A DNA stretch of 51,589 bases from Xanthobacteraceae bacterium (GTDB lineage Bacteria > Pseudomonadota > Alphaproteobacteria > Rhizobiales > Xanthobacteraceae). The notes beneath the pieces were generated by a model. That model was not told the origin of the DNA. It searched no databases and saw only the letters and a list, made by a program, of their open reading frames with translations. The stretch lies in the NCBI GenBank assembly GCA_019746135.1, contig JAIESI010000121.1, positions 1 to 51,589 of the forward strand, read 5' to 3'. The position numbers were made by a program, and so were the translations under genes. Positions 27,146-35,747 of this stretch are shown here, piece by piece (position 1 is the first letter of the stretch; each line of letters starts with the position of its first letter).

Positions 27146-27669
27146 TGCCCGTCCTGCTCGAAGGCGGCCTTGAGCAGGCCGATCTGGCGCACCACCGGAT
27201 TGCTGCCCTGCGGCTTGTCCGGGGCGAGCGGCGGCGCGTAGATGTTGGCGTCGAGGCGGCGAACCTGATCGTTCAGCTTCTTGGAGCGGTCGATCAGCAC
27301 GCGCAGGCGCTCCGGCAGCACCTTGATGGTTTCCGGATCGCCGGGCTCGCCGGCGGCGAGCTTCACCTTGGATTTTTCCTTGTTGGCCTGGGAAAGCGTC
27401 ATCTCGCCTTCCTTGACCGCGCGATGCAGCAGCAGCCATGAGGCAAGCTGCATCAGCCGCGTGGTCAGCCGCATGCTTTCGGTGGCGTAGGCCAGCGCCG
27501 CGTTGCGCTCGAGCTTCTTGGATTCCTGCCGGCCCGGCCCATCGAGATAGGCCGCGGTCTCCTCGACCAGGCCCATGCCGTCGCGGAACAGCGCGGCAAA
27601 CGCCTGGGAACTCGCCAGCTTCTCGCCGAAGACAATCGGCGCCGCTTCGTCCGCGGAACGCTCTTTCAT
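27142..27669 (-). CDS. rcdA: DUF1465 protein, RcdA homologue (CtrA degradation adaptor)
   Basis: 175-residue, mostly helical protein of PF07323. In Caulobacter this family is RcdA, an adaptor that helps ClpXP remove the cell-cycle regulator CtrA and localises with CpdR at the pole. Recognisable parts are the N-terminal helix FAALFRDGMGLVEETAAYLD, the central AYATESMRLTTRLMQLASWL and KVLPERLRVLIDRSKKLNDQ. ATG 27669 is preferred over the TTG at 27687. Its stop codon lies inside repeat R4. A perfect CtrA-type box lies 240 bp upstream, but a terminator stands between them. Confidence 0.85.
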   Translation of the reverse strand: MKERSADEAAPIVFGEKLASSQAFAALFRDGMGLVEETAAYLDGPGRQESKKLERNAALAYATESMRLTTRLMQLASWLLLHRAVKEGEMTLSQANKEKSKVKLAAGEPGDPETIKVLPERLRVLIDRSKKLNDQVRRLDANIYAPPLAPDKPQGSNPVVRQIGLLKAAFEQDGH

Positions 27670-27789
27670 GTGGCACGCCTTACCCAACCCGGTGCCGATA
27701 TGATCGGGTTAAGACAAAACTGTCCAGCCGTTCAGCCGCAATGTTTACAAAATGGTAACCGTCCGGACACGTTTGCCCCGAAACGGAAC

Positions 27790-27819
27790 AAAAAAAGGAG
27801 CCGCCGTTGCCGGCGGCTC
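27790..27819 (-). terminator. Rho-independent terminator (minus strand)
   Basis: Perfect 9-bp stem GAGCCGCCG / CGGCGGCTC with a 4-nt loop (27798-27819) followed on the minus strand by a run of seven T after CC. The plus-strand side has no T-run, so it works only for leftward transcription. It separates rcdA from whatever is transcribed upstream. Confidence 0.88.
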
Positions 27820-27894
27820 GAAGGTGATAACAGGGAGGCGTCAAACAGAGTGGACAGGAGCCACTCACGTCCATGAAGATGGACAGATGTGAGT
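27790..27894 (-). ncRNA. Candidate trans-acting small RNA with anti-Shine-Dalgarno motifs
   Basis: About 105 nt between two genes that holds three hairpins read on the minus strand. First: ACTCAC ... GTCCAT-CTTC-ATGGAC-GTGAGT (27894-27863). Second: GAGTGG-CTCCTGT-CCACTC, with CUCCUG in the loop. Then a single-stranded stretch with CCTCCC, and last a 9-bp terminator. Unpaired CUCC-type motifs and a terminal hairpin are typical of alphaproteobacterial regulatory RNAs of the suhB/mmgR kind; I cannot assign the family. A CtrA box sits 16-31 bp before the first hairpin. The 5' end is a guess. Confidence 0.5.
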
Positions 27895-27909
27895 AATGAT
27901 CGAGAAAGC

Positions 27910-27925
27910 TTAATTTAGAGTTAAC
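27910..27925. promoter_or_regulatory. CtrA-type binding box TTAA-N7-TTAAC
   Basis: Exact match to the full CtrA consensus: TTAA (27910-27913), seven bases TTTAGAG, TTAAC (27921-27925). It is close to where the -35 region of the candidate small RNA would be. A second, imperfect site (TTAA-N7-TAAA) lies at 27959-27973. Confidence 0.6.
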
Positions 27926-27986
27926 AAGTCGGCTCGCTTTCGAGATGGTCGGTTATGGTTAACGCGCGGTAAATTTCTGGCGCGCG

Positions 27987-28181
27987 CTACTTCTTGAAGA
28001 ACAGATCGGCCGCCGATTTCGACGCGCGCTTGCTCGCCATGTTCGCTTCGAGCCGCGCGATCTCCTCCTTCAGCAACGCGATCCGCTCGGTCAGTTCGCC
28101 GACCGACAAGAGCGTGAGATCCTGGCCGATCTCGTGCACGAGCTTCTTTTTCGGCCGGTCTTCTTCGTCGAATGCGGGCAT
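27987..28181 (-). CDS. DUF1192 family small protein
   Basis: 64 residues: acidic N-terminus (MPAFDEEDRPKKK), then a helical coiled-coil part (SVGELTERIALLKEEIARLE) and a Lys/Ser tail ending FFKK. It matches the alphaproteobacterial DUF1192 pattern, of unknown function, often found near rcdA and a quinone oxidoreductase as here. GGGAGG lies before ATG 28181; the longer frame to 28232 has a poorer start. Confidence 0.85.
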   Translation of the reverse strand: MPAFDEEDRPKKKLVHEIGQDLTLLSVGELTERIALLKEEIARLEANMASKRASKSAADLFFKK

Positions 28182-28284
28182 CGCGGCCTCCCTGTTTGCC
28201 AAAAAGATAGAGGCGGCCGAGCCGGTTGTCACATACCGGCGGCCGGACTAGAACCCCGCCAACTCCCGAAACCGCGAGGACGAA

Positions 28285-29280
28285 ATGACGCTGCCTGCAA
28301 GCATGACCGCGATCGCCATCAAGGCTCCCGGCGGGCCGGAGATGCTGGTGCCGGAACCGCGTCCGGTGCCGCAGCCGGGGCCGGGCGAGATCCTGGTGAA
28401 AGTGGCGGCGGCCGGCGTCAACCGTCCCGACGTGCGCCAGCGCCAGGGAACCTATCCGCCGCCGAAGGGCGCGCCGGATGTTCCCGGCCTCGAGATCGCG
28501 GGCGAAGTGGCCGCGCTCGGGCCGGACGTGAAGCGCTGGAAGGTCGGCGACAAGGTCTGCGCGCTCGTGGTCGGCGGCGGCTATGCGGAATATTGCCTCG
28601 CCTACGAGCCGCATGCGCTGCCGGTGCCGCCGCAGCTGTCGATGGTCGAGGCCGCGGCCATCCCCGAGACGTTCTTCACCTGCTGGCAGAACATGTTCAT
28701 GCGCGCCGACGTCAAGAGCGGCGACTGGGTGCTGGTGCACGGCGGCACCTCGGGCATCGGCACCACCGCGATCATGCTGGCCAAGGCGTTCGGCGCCAAG
28801 GTCGTCACCACCGCTGGCTCCGACGACAAGTGCGCGGCGGCAAGGAAGCTCGGCGCCGACGTCGCCGTGAACTACAAGACCGAGGACTTCGTCGCCGTGA
28901 CCAGGACCGCGACCGAAGGCAAGGGCGCGAACCTGATCGTCGACATCGTCGGCGGCGACTATGTCGATCGCAACTACGCCGCTGCCGCCGACCAGGGCGT
29001 CATCGCCCAGGTGTCGTTCACCGCAGGTCCCAAGGCGACCGCGAACTTCGGGCTGCTGATGCAGAAGCGCCTGCACCACACCGGTTCGACGCTGCGGCCG
29101 CGCAGCGTCGCCGAGAAGGCCGCCATCGCCCGCGGCATCGAGGAGCGGGTGTGGCCGCTGGTCGCGGCCGGCAAGATCAAGCCGGTGATCGACTCGACCT
29201 ATCCTCTGGCCAGGGCCGGCGAGGCCCAGGCCCGCATGGAAACCAGCCAGCACATCGGCAAGATCGTGCTGACGGTTTAG
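28285..29280 (+). CDS. NAD(P)H-dependent quinone oxidoreductase (zinc-free MDR family)
   Basis: 331 residues of the quinone oxidoreductase / PIG3 branch of the medium-chain reductases. A GroES-like N-terminal domain (AAAGVNRPDVRQRQGTYPPP, PGLEIAGEV) is followed by a Rossmann domain with VHGGTSGIGTTAIMLAKAFG as NADP-binding loop, and FGLLMQKRLHHTGSTLRPRS typical of PIG3. No zinc-ligand cysteines are present. It reduces quinones by one or two electrons in the cytosol. It is divergent from DUF1192. Confidence 0.92.
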   Translation: MTLPASMTAIAIKAPGGPEMLVPEPRPVPQPGPGEILVKVAAAGVNRPDVRQRQGTYPPPKGAPDVPGLEIAGEVAALGPDVKRWKVGDKVCALVVGGGYAEYCLAYEPHALPVPPQLSMVEAAAIPETFFTCWQNMFMRADVKSGDWVLVHGGTSGIGTTAIMLAKAFGAKVVTTAGSDDKCAAARKLGADVAVNYKTEDFVAVTRTATEGKGANLIVDIVGGDYVDRNYAAAADQGVIAQVSFTAGPKATANFGLLMQKRLHHTGSTLRPRSVAEKAAIARGIEERVWPLVAAGKIKPVIDSTYPLARAGEAQARMETSQHIGKIVLTV

Positions 29281-29475
29281 GTCCGGCGCTGGCAATGACA
29301 GCTCTGATGATCGTCGGGCGGATCATCCGCATGGCCGGCGCGCTGCCGGAAGACGTTCCGTCTAAACCTTGGTTTACTTGAACGGTTCTATTGGCGCGGC
29401 CACGATGTGGCTGCAGGCAGGCTTCACTCAAGCTTGTTTTCGCGGTCCAATGCGGCAGCTTGGGGCGGCTTCCGA

Positions 29476-30333
29476 ATGTCAAGAATCCTCATAGGTGCCG
29501 CGGTCATTGCGCTGACGGTTGCGGCACTGCATTCCGCTGACGCCAGGGCGGTGAAAACCACCAAGACCAACAGCATCGACATCGAATACGCCGAGCCGAA
29601 GTCGGCCGAGCATCGTCAGGTGCTGCAGCTGGTGAAAGAAGGCCGGACGCTGGAGAGGATACAAGCGCTGCTGAGCCCGATCCGGCTGCCGCGGCGGCTG
29701 CTGGTCAAGACCCAGGGCTGCGACGGCGTGTCGAACGCCTGGTACGACGGCGAGTCCGTCACGATCTGCTACGAATACCTGGACGAGCTCTGGAAGAATG
29801 CCACGCAGGAAACCACGCCCGCCGGCATTGCACCGATCGACACGCTGATCGGCCCCGTGGTCGACGTGTTTTTGCATGAGGCCGGGCATGCGGTGTTCGA
29901 CATTCTGCAGGTGCCGCTGTTCGGGCGCGAGGAAGACGCGGCCGATCAGTTCTCGATCTACATCATGCTGAAAATGGAGAAGGACGAGGCGCGCCGCCTG
30001 ATCATGGGCAACGCCTATCAGTACAAGGGCGATGTCCAGTCCCCGACGGTGTCGATGCCGCTGAAGAAGTTTTCCGACGAGCACGGCACGCCCTCGCAGC
30101 GCTTCTTCAACGTGCTGTGCCTCGCTTACGGCGCGGACAAGGTTCTGTTCGCCGATTTCGTGTCCAAGGGATACCTGCCGCAGGACCGGGCCGAGGGCTG
30201 CGAGGCTGAATATGCCCAGGTGGATTTTGCCTTCAAACGGCTGATCGTGCCGTCGATCGACGTGAAGCTCGCACGCAGTCTGCACAAGCGTTGGCTTGTG
30301 CCAGCCGACACGCGGCTGAAGAAGCGCCGCTAG
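29476..30333 (+). CDS. Secreted DUF4344-type putative metallopeptidase
   Basis: 285 residues with a short Sec signal (RILIGAAVIALTVAALHSADA). The zinc motif HEAGH (His134-His138, FLHEAGHAVFDILQVPLFG) is followed by EEDAAD, which should supply the third ligand, as in DUF4344 proteins. Two cysteines (82, 98) flank the catalytic region and could form a disulphide. The substrate is unknown. ATG 29476 gives a good signal peptide; the frame opens at 29407. The TAG stop is the first triplet of repeat R5. Confidence 0.85.
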   Translation: MSRILIGAAVIALTVAALHSADARAVKTTKTNSIDIEYAEPKSAEHRQVLQLVKEGRTLERIQALLSPIRLPRRLLVKTQGCDGVSNAWYDGESVTICYEYLDELWKNATQETTPAGIAPIDTLIGPVVDVFLHEAGHAVFDILQVPLFGREEDAADQFSIYIMLKMEKDEARRLIMGNAYQYKGDVQSPTVSMPLKKFSDEHGTPSQRFFNVLCLAYGADKVLFADFVSKGYLPQDRAEGCEAEYAQVDFAFKRLIVPSIDVKLARSLHKRWLVPADTRLKKRR

Positions 30334-30434
30334 AGCATGATCCCGAAAAGTGTGAAGCGGTTTTCGGAAAAGATCATGCTCAAACAAGAAGCCAAAGCGG
30401 GATGACGATTCGAAGAAAAGTCATCCCGCTTTAG
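30331..30434 (+). repeat. Dispersed two-hairpin intergenic repeat, copy R5
   Basis: 104 bp, same as R4 except one base. Its first three bases are the stop codon of the DUF4344 gene. The two hairpins are likely to act as a transcript end. Confidence 0.95.
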
Positions 30435-30695
30435 AGCCGAGTTTCAGGACCCACGCGGGTCCCGGCCGGTGCCGCAAGCCGCGCAGTCCTCTGGCGTGGG
30501 TTGAAGGGCGACCATCGGCCCCTGCGCCCTTTCGGCACTCCGCCCCCGGGGCGCACCGCGCTGCGGCAACGGATAACTGCGTTGGCACCGGTGTCGACAA
30601 TCTGAAGACGCTTCCGGGCAGGCGCGTCGGCGGCATAAAACGGCCACGGACGTCGTTGCCAGTTCAACGGGTTCATCGAAGCGGGCCGATCGCAC

Positions 30696-32042
30696 GTGCT
30701 GCGGATCTTGAATCTGGTGCTGGGTGTCGTGCGGTTCGCTGCGGCGATCCTGCTTTTGTGTCTGGCGTGGCAATGGCGCTCGCCGCTGTTTGCCTCCACG
30801 CGCACGGCGGCGCTGGTCCTGTCGATCGGCCTGCCGCTGGCACTGATCGCAGCGGAGCTGCTTGCCTGGCGGATCAGCGCGCGCTGGCGTCCGGCGACGC
30901 TGGTCTACGGCGCCACCGCGCTGGTGGCGTTTCTGGCGCTCGCCCTGACCCTGACATTCGAGCTGCAATTTCGCTGGATGCGGCAGGAGGTCCTGCGCGC
31001 CGATCCGGCGCGGCTCGAGCGGCTCGGCCGCCATCTGATCGTCGGCTATCGCAGCGACGCCGCGTTTGCCGAGTTGATCGAGCGCAGGGCGATCGCCGGC
31101 GTGTTCGTCACGGCGCACAATGTCCGTGGCAAGGATGCGCCGACGATCCGCGGCGAGATCGCGGCAATGCAGGCGATCCGCGTCACGCAAGGCCTGCCGC
31201 CGCTGCTGGTCGCGACCGACCAGGAGGGCGGCGGCGTGTCGCGCATGTCGCCGCCGTTGGCGCGTCCCGCGTCGCTCCGCGACGTTGTCCAACCCCATCG
31301 CGACGCAGCGGCGCGGCGAAGTGCCGTACGGACCTATGCGGCGGATGTCGGCGGCGCGCTCGCGGGTCTCGGCATCAATCTCAACTTTGCGCCGGTCGTC
31401 GATCTCGACCACGGCGTGGTCAACCCCGACGATCGTTACACCCGGATCGGCACGCGAGCGATCTCGTCCGATCCCGAGCTCGTCGCCGACACCGCGGGCG
31501 AATATTGCCGCGGCCTCCTGGAGCAGGGCGTGCATTGCACGTTGAAGCATTTCCCGGGCCTTGGCCGCGTGTTCGAGGACACGCATCGCGAAAGCGCCAT
31601 GCTGTCCACGCCGGTCGACGAGCTCGTGAAAAGCGATTGGCTCCCGTTCCGGCAGCTGCAGCAGAAGGCCGCGTTCACCATGCTCGCCCATGCGCGGCTC
31701 GCCGCGCTCGACCGCGAGCGGCCGGCGTCGTTCTCGGCAGCCGTCGTCTCGGGCCTGCTGCGCCGGGACTGGAAGCATGACGGTATCCTGGTAACGGATG
31801 ATCTCAGCATGGGCGGCGCCTATCGCAGCGTCGGCGGGCTTGGCGCGGCAGGCGTTGCCGCACTGGGGGCGGGCGTCGACCTGATCCTGATCAGCTACGA
31901 CCCGGATCAGCTTTTCCCGGTCCTGCATGCGCTTCTGCGGGCAGAGGCGAGCGGCGCCCTGCCGCGGCACACGCTGGAAGCGAGCGCCCGGCGGCTGGCC
32001 CAGATCTCGGCCGGGTCAAAGACCGCCGCGGAGGCCCGCTAG
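30696..32042 (+). CDS. Membrane-anchored glycoside hydrolase family 3 (NagZ-like)
   Basis: 448 residues starting at GTG 30696. About 95 N-terminal residues form three membrane helices (LNLVLGVVRFAAAILLLCLA; AALVLSIGLPLALIAAELLA; LVYGATALVAFLALALTLTF). The rest is a GH3 TIM barrel: LLVATDQEGGGVSRM, NFAPVVDL, KHFPGLGRVFEDTHRE with the Asp/His acid-base dyad of NagZ, and nucleophile Asp in GILVTDDLSMGG. It probably releases beta-N-acetylhexosamine from peptidoglycan or other glycans. NagZ enzymes are normally cytosolic; the anchor suggests a different site of action, or that orientation needs checking. Confidence 0.88.
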   Translation: MLRILNLVLGVVRFAAAILLLCLAWQWRSPLFASTRTAALVLSIGLPLALIAAELLAWRISARWRPATLVYGATALVAFLALALTLTFELQFRWMRQEVLRADPARLERLGRHLIVGYRSDAAFAELIERRAIAGVFVTAHNVRGKDAPTIRGEIAAMQAIRVTQGLPPLLVATDQEGGGVSRMSPPLARPASLRDVVQPHRDAAARRSAVRTYAADVGGALAGLGINLNFAPVVDLDHGVVNPDDRYTRIGTRAISSDPELVADTAGEYCRGLLEQGVHCTLKHFPGLGRVFEDTHRESAMLSTPVDELVKSDWLPFRQLQQKAAFTMLAHARLAALDRERPASFSAAVVSGLLRRDWKHDGILVTDDLSMGGAYRSVGGLGAAGVAALGAGVDLILISYDPDQLFPVLHALLRAEASGALPRHTLEASARRLAQISAGSKTAAEAR

Positions 32043-32215
32043 CGCGCTCCGGGTCCAAGCGGAAATCCTTGCTCATTCAGGCATATAGCGCTACTCATGG
32101 CGCGGGCGGGGAGTGCGGTCTGGGCGTCGCGGTGGCCGCGAATTCGGCATATTTCTAGGGGCTTTACGGCGCCCATGAGTTGGTTTGGGCAGAAATCTGC
32201 ATCGGTCACGAACCG

Positions 32216-35110
32216 ATGGGACGCGGAGGGCGTCGCTTGAGCTTCTGGCGCGCGATACCGTTCGCGGCCCTTCTGTTGGCTGCGCTGCTCGGCGCGCCGG
32301 CCGCGCACGCGGTCGAGGCCGTCAACGTGCGCACCGACGTGACCGCGATCGACCTCACCGGCGTCGCCGAATTCCAGAAGACCGACACCGACTCGATCTC
32401 GGTCTCGGCTGCGCCCGGCGCGGACGGCATCGTCCGCCGCATGCAGCAGCCGGCGCGCGAGGGCTCGACCAACTGGGCGGTGTTCGCGCTCGCCAACTCC
32501 GGTGACGAGCAGATCGACCGGCTGATCGTCGTGCCGCACTACCGCATGGTCGGCTCGGGGCTGCTGCTGCCCGACCTCGGGCTTTCCCGCATTGTCACGA
32601 TCACGCCGAGCTCCGGCGAGCGGCCCGAGCAGCAATACAGCGCCACCGCCGACATCTACCGCGTCACGCTCGACCCCGGCACGGTCGTGACCTACATCGC
32701 CGAGCTTCGCACCGACCGCCTGCCGCAGCTCTATCTGTGGGAGCCGGACGCCTACAAGGACAAGATCAACAGCTTCACGCTCTACTTCGGCATCGTCATC
32801 GGCATCGCCGGTCTCCTCGCGCTGTTCCTCACCATCCTGTTCGTGGTGAAGGGCAGCGTGATGTTTCCGGCCGCGGCGGCGCTGGGCTGGGCGGTGCTGG
32901 TCTATATCGGCATCGACTTCGGCTTCTGGGGCAAGGTGTTCGACATGTCGTCGGGCGCCGAGCGCATCTGGCGCGCCTCGGGCGAGGCGATCCTCGCCGG
33001 CACGCTGCTGGTGTTCCTGTTCGCCTATCTCAATCTCGGCCGCTGGCACGTGCGCTACATGCACATCACGCTCGGCTGGCTCGCCGGCCTTGCCGCGCTG
33101 GTGGTGATCGCGCTGATCGACGCCTCGATTGCCTCGGGCATCGCGCGGTTGTCGCTGGTCTGCATCGCCTTCATGGGCTTCGGCCTCGTGATCTATCTGT
33201 CGACCCACGGCTACGACCGCGCCGTGCTGCTGATCCCGACCTGGCTGCTGCTCGTGGTCTGGGCGATCGCGCTGATCATGACCGTCACCGGCTCGGTGCA
33301 GAACGACATCATCGGCCCGGCGCTGCTCGGCGGCCTGGTCCTGATCGTCATGCTGATCGGCTTCACGGTGATGCAGCATGCATTCGCCGGCGGCATCACC
33401 CACAACATCGTCACCGACGTGGAGCGCCGTGCGCTCGCGCTCACCGGCGCGGGCGACATGATCTGGGACTGGGACGTCTCCGCCGACCGCATCTACACCA
33501 GCCCCGAGACCGAGCATCTGCTGAGCCTCAAGCGCGGCTCGCTCGAAGGTCCCGCGGCGCGCTGGCTCGACGTGCTGCACGTGCTCGATCGCGACCGCTT
33601 CCGCGCCGCCCTCGACAGCGTGCTGGAGCAGCGCCGCGGCCGGCTGGTGCAGGACTTCCGCCTGCGCACGCCGGAGGGCAACTATCTCTGGTTCGCGCTC
33701 AAGGCGCGCCCGGTGGTCGGCTCGGACGGTGAGGTGGTGCGGCTCGTCGGCACGCTCACCGACGTGACCGAGTTCAAGACCGCCGAAGAGCGGCTCCTGC
33801 ACGACGCGGTCCACGACAACCTGACCGGCCTGCCGAACCGGCAGCTGTTCCTCGACCGCCTCGAAGCGGTGATGGCCTTCTCCAAGGCGGATTCCAACAT
33901 CCGGCCGACCGTGGTGGTGATCGACCTCGACCGCTTCAAGCAGGTCAACGACTCGGTCGGCATTGCGGTCGGCGACTCGATCCTGCTGACGCTGGCGCGG
34001 CGTCTCGGCCGCCTGCTCAAGCCGCAGGACACGCTGGCGCGGCTCACCGGCGACCAGTTCGCCATGATCCTGCTGTCGGAGCGCGATCCGACGCGGCTCA
34101 TTGCCTTCGCCGAAACCATCCGCCGCACGCTGCGCGCGCCGATCACCTTCAACGACCGCGAGATCTTCCTCACCGCCTCGATCGGGCTTGCGCTCGGCGA
34201 CGGTCAGCCGAGCCGCACCGAGGAGGTGCTGAAGGACGCCGAGCTTGCGATGTATCACGCCAAGCGCATCGGCGGCGACCGCATCGAGCTGTTCAAGCCG
34301 GCGATGCGCGCGCGCAAGACCGACCGCCTGACGCTCGAATCCGAGCTGCGCCGGGCGCTCGAGCGCGAGGAGATCAACATCGTCTATCAGCCGATCGTGC
34401 GGCTGGAGGACCGTTCGGTCGCGGGCTTCGAGGCGCTGGCGCGCTGGGACCATCCGAAGATGGGCCGCATGTCGCCGTCCGAGTTCATCAGCATCGCCGA
34501 GGAGATCGGCCTGATCGTCGACCTCGGCCTGTTCGTGCTGGAGCGCACCGCGCGCCAGCTCGGCGCCTGGCAGCGCAACGTGCGCACGCGCGAGCCGGTG
34601 TTCGCCAGCGTCAACGTGTCGTCGCGCCAGCTCCTGCGCCACGACCTGATCCACGACCTGCGGACCGTGCTGTCGCGTTCGGGCCTGGCCCGCGGCACGC
34701 TCAAGCTCGAATTGACCGAGTCGCTCGTCATGGAGAACCCGGAGCACGCGGCGCAGCTTCTCACCCGCATCCGCGAGCTCGGCGCGGGGCTCGCGCTCGA
34801 CGATTTCGGCACCGGGCACTCGTCGCTGTCCTACCTGCAGCGTTTCCCGTTCGACACCATCAAGATCGACCAGTCGTTCGTTCGCACCAACAACAAGGGC
34901 ACGCGGCCGGTGATCCTGCGCTCGATCATCTCGCTGGCGCACGATCTCGGCATGGACGTGGTGGCCGAAGGCGCGGAAACCGACTCCGACGCGGTCGAGC
35001 TCTACCAGCTCGGCTGCGAATACGCGCAGGGTTACGTGTTCGGCGAGCCGATGACGCCCGAGGCCGCGCGCAAGCTGCTGCAGAGCGAGCAGCTCGAGCC
35101 GGCGCGCTAG
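32216..35110 (+). CDS. Membrane sensor c-di-GMP phosphodiesterase (PAS, degenerate GGDEF, EAL)
   Basis: 964 residues: Sec signal (RAIPFAALLLAALLGAPAAHA), a periplasmic 7TMR-DISM-like domain (about 35-185), seven membrane helices (about 190-395), PAS (about 405-525), GGDEF (about 540-690) and EAL (about 700-950). The GGDEF motif reads TGDQF, so cyclase activity is probably lost and the domain may bind GTP or be structural. The EAL domain keeps its key residues: EALARWDHP, NVSSRQL, ELTES, DDFGTGHSSLSYL, KIDQSF and VAEGAET. It therefore likely degrades c-di-GMP in response to an extracytoplasmic signal. The start at 32216 is uncertain. Confidence 0.92.
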   Translation: MGRGGRRLSFWRAIPFAALLLAALLGAPAAHAVEAVNVRTDVTAIDLTGVAEFQKTDTDSISVSAAPGADGIVRRMQQPAREGSTNWAVFALANSGDEQIDRLIVVPHYRMVGSGLLLPDLGLSRIVTITPSSGERPEQQYSATADIYRVTLDPGTVVTYIAELRTDRLPQLYLWEPDAYKDKINSFTLYFGIVIGIAGLLALFLTILFVVKGSVMFPAAAALGWAVLVYIGIDFGFWGKVFDMSSGAERIWRASGEAILAGTLLVFLFAYLNLGRWHVRYMHITLGWLAGLAALVVIALIDASIASGIARLSLVCIAFMGFGLVIYLSTHGYDRAVLLIPTWLLLVVWAIALIMTVTGSVQNDIIGPALLGGLVLIVMLIGFTVMQHAFAGGITHNIVTDVERRALALTGAGDMIWDWDVSADRIYTSPETEHLLSLKRGSLEGPAARWLDVLHVLDRDRFRAALDSVLEQRRGRLVQDFRLRTPEGNYLWFALKARPVVGSDGEVVRLVGTLTDVTEFKTAEERLLHDAVHDNLTGLPNRQLFLDRLEAVMAFSKADSNIRPTVVVIDLDRFKQVNDSVGIAVGDSILLTLARRLGRLLKPQDTLARLTGDQFAMILLSERDPTRLIAFAETIRRTLRAPITFNDREIFLTASIGLALGDGQPSRTEEVLKDAELAMYHAKRIGGDRIELFKPAMRARKTDRLTLESELRRALEREEINIVYQPIVRLEDRSVAGFEALARWDHPKMGRMSPSEFISIAEEIGLIVDLGLFVLERTARQLGAWQRNVRTREPVFASVNVSSRQLLRHDLIHDLRTVLSRSGLARGTLKLELTESLVMENPEHAAQLLTRIRELGAGLALDDFGTGHSSLSYLQRFPFDTIKIDQSFVRTNNKGTRPVILRSIISLAHDLGMDVVAEGAETDSDAVELYQLGCEYAQGYVFGEPMTPEAARKLLQSEQLEPAR

Positions 35111-35230
35111 GCTCTGGTCTGCTCAAATTGAAACTTCGGAATTCGGCCCCGCGGAAGCGGGAACCCAGTGCTGTACAGATAGATTCGGCGATGTTGAATC
35201 GCATCCCCTTCAGAGTGACGGTCTCCCCAA

Positions 35231-35701
35231 ATGCCTGAAACCGATTTCATGGAGCGCGCTGCGGCGCTGGCGCTGCGCAAGATGCGGGACAACCACGGCG
35301 GGCCGTTCGGCGCGCTGATCGTCCGCAATGACGAGGTCGTCGCCGAAGGCTGGAACCAGGTCACGTCGGCCAACGATCCGACCGCCCACGCCGAGGTCGT
35401 CGCGATCCGCAACGCGTGTGCCAACCTGAAAACCTTCAGCCTCGACGGCTGCGACATCTACACCAACTGCGAGCCGTGCCCGATGTGCCTCGGCGCGATC
35501 TATTGGGCGCACATCCGCTGCATCTACTATTCGAACACGCGCGCCGACGCCGCCCGGATCGGCTTCGACGACGATTTCATCTATCGCGAGATCGGCATGC
35601 CGCTCGACCGCCGGACGATTCCCGCGGTCCGCATCGTCAGCGAAACGTCGGAGTTCGCGTTCAACGAATGGGCGCGGAGTCCGGAGAAGCGGCGTTACTA
35701 G
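35231..35701 (+). CDS. guaD: Guanine deaminase (cytidine-deaminase fold)
   Basis: 156 residues. Zinc site: His53-Ala-Glu55 (PTAHAEVVAIR) and Cys80/Cys83 (NCEPCPMCLGAIYWA). The flanks NDPTAHAE, YYSNTRADAARIGFDDDFIY and the C-terminal RTIP segment match the small GuaD type of Bacillus rather than tRNA adenosine deaminase TadA. It converts guanine to xanthine for purine salvage or nitrogen release. It is a single gene, 121 bp after the phosphodiesterase. Confidence 0.85.
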   Translation: MPETDFMERAAALALRKMRDNHGGPFGALIVRNDEVVAEGWNQVTSANDPTAHAEVVAIRNACANLKTFSLDGCDIYTNCEPCPMCLGAIYWAHIRCIYYSNTRADAARIGFDDDFIYREIGMPLDRRTIPAVRIVSETSEFAFNEWARSPEKRRY

Positions 35702-35747
35702 CAACTGTCCTTGCTGCTTCCCTCGGGCATCCGCCTGAGAGTTGCGC

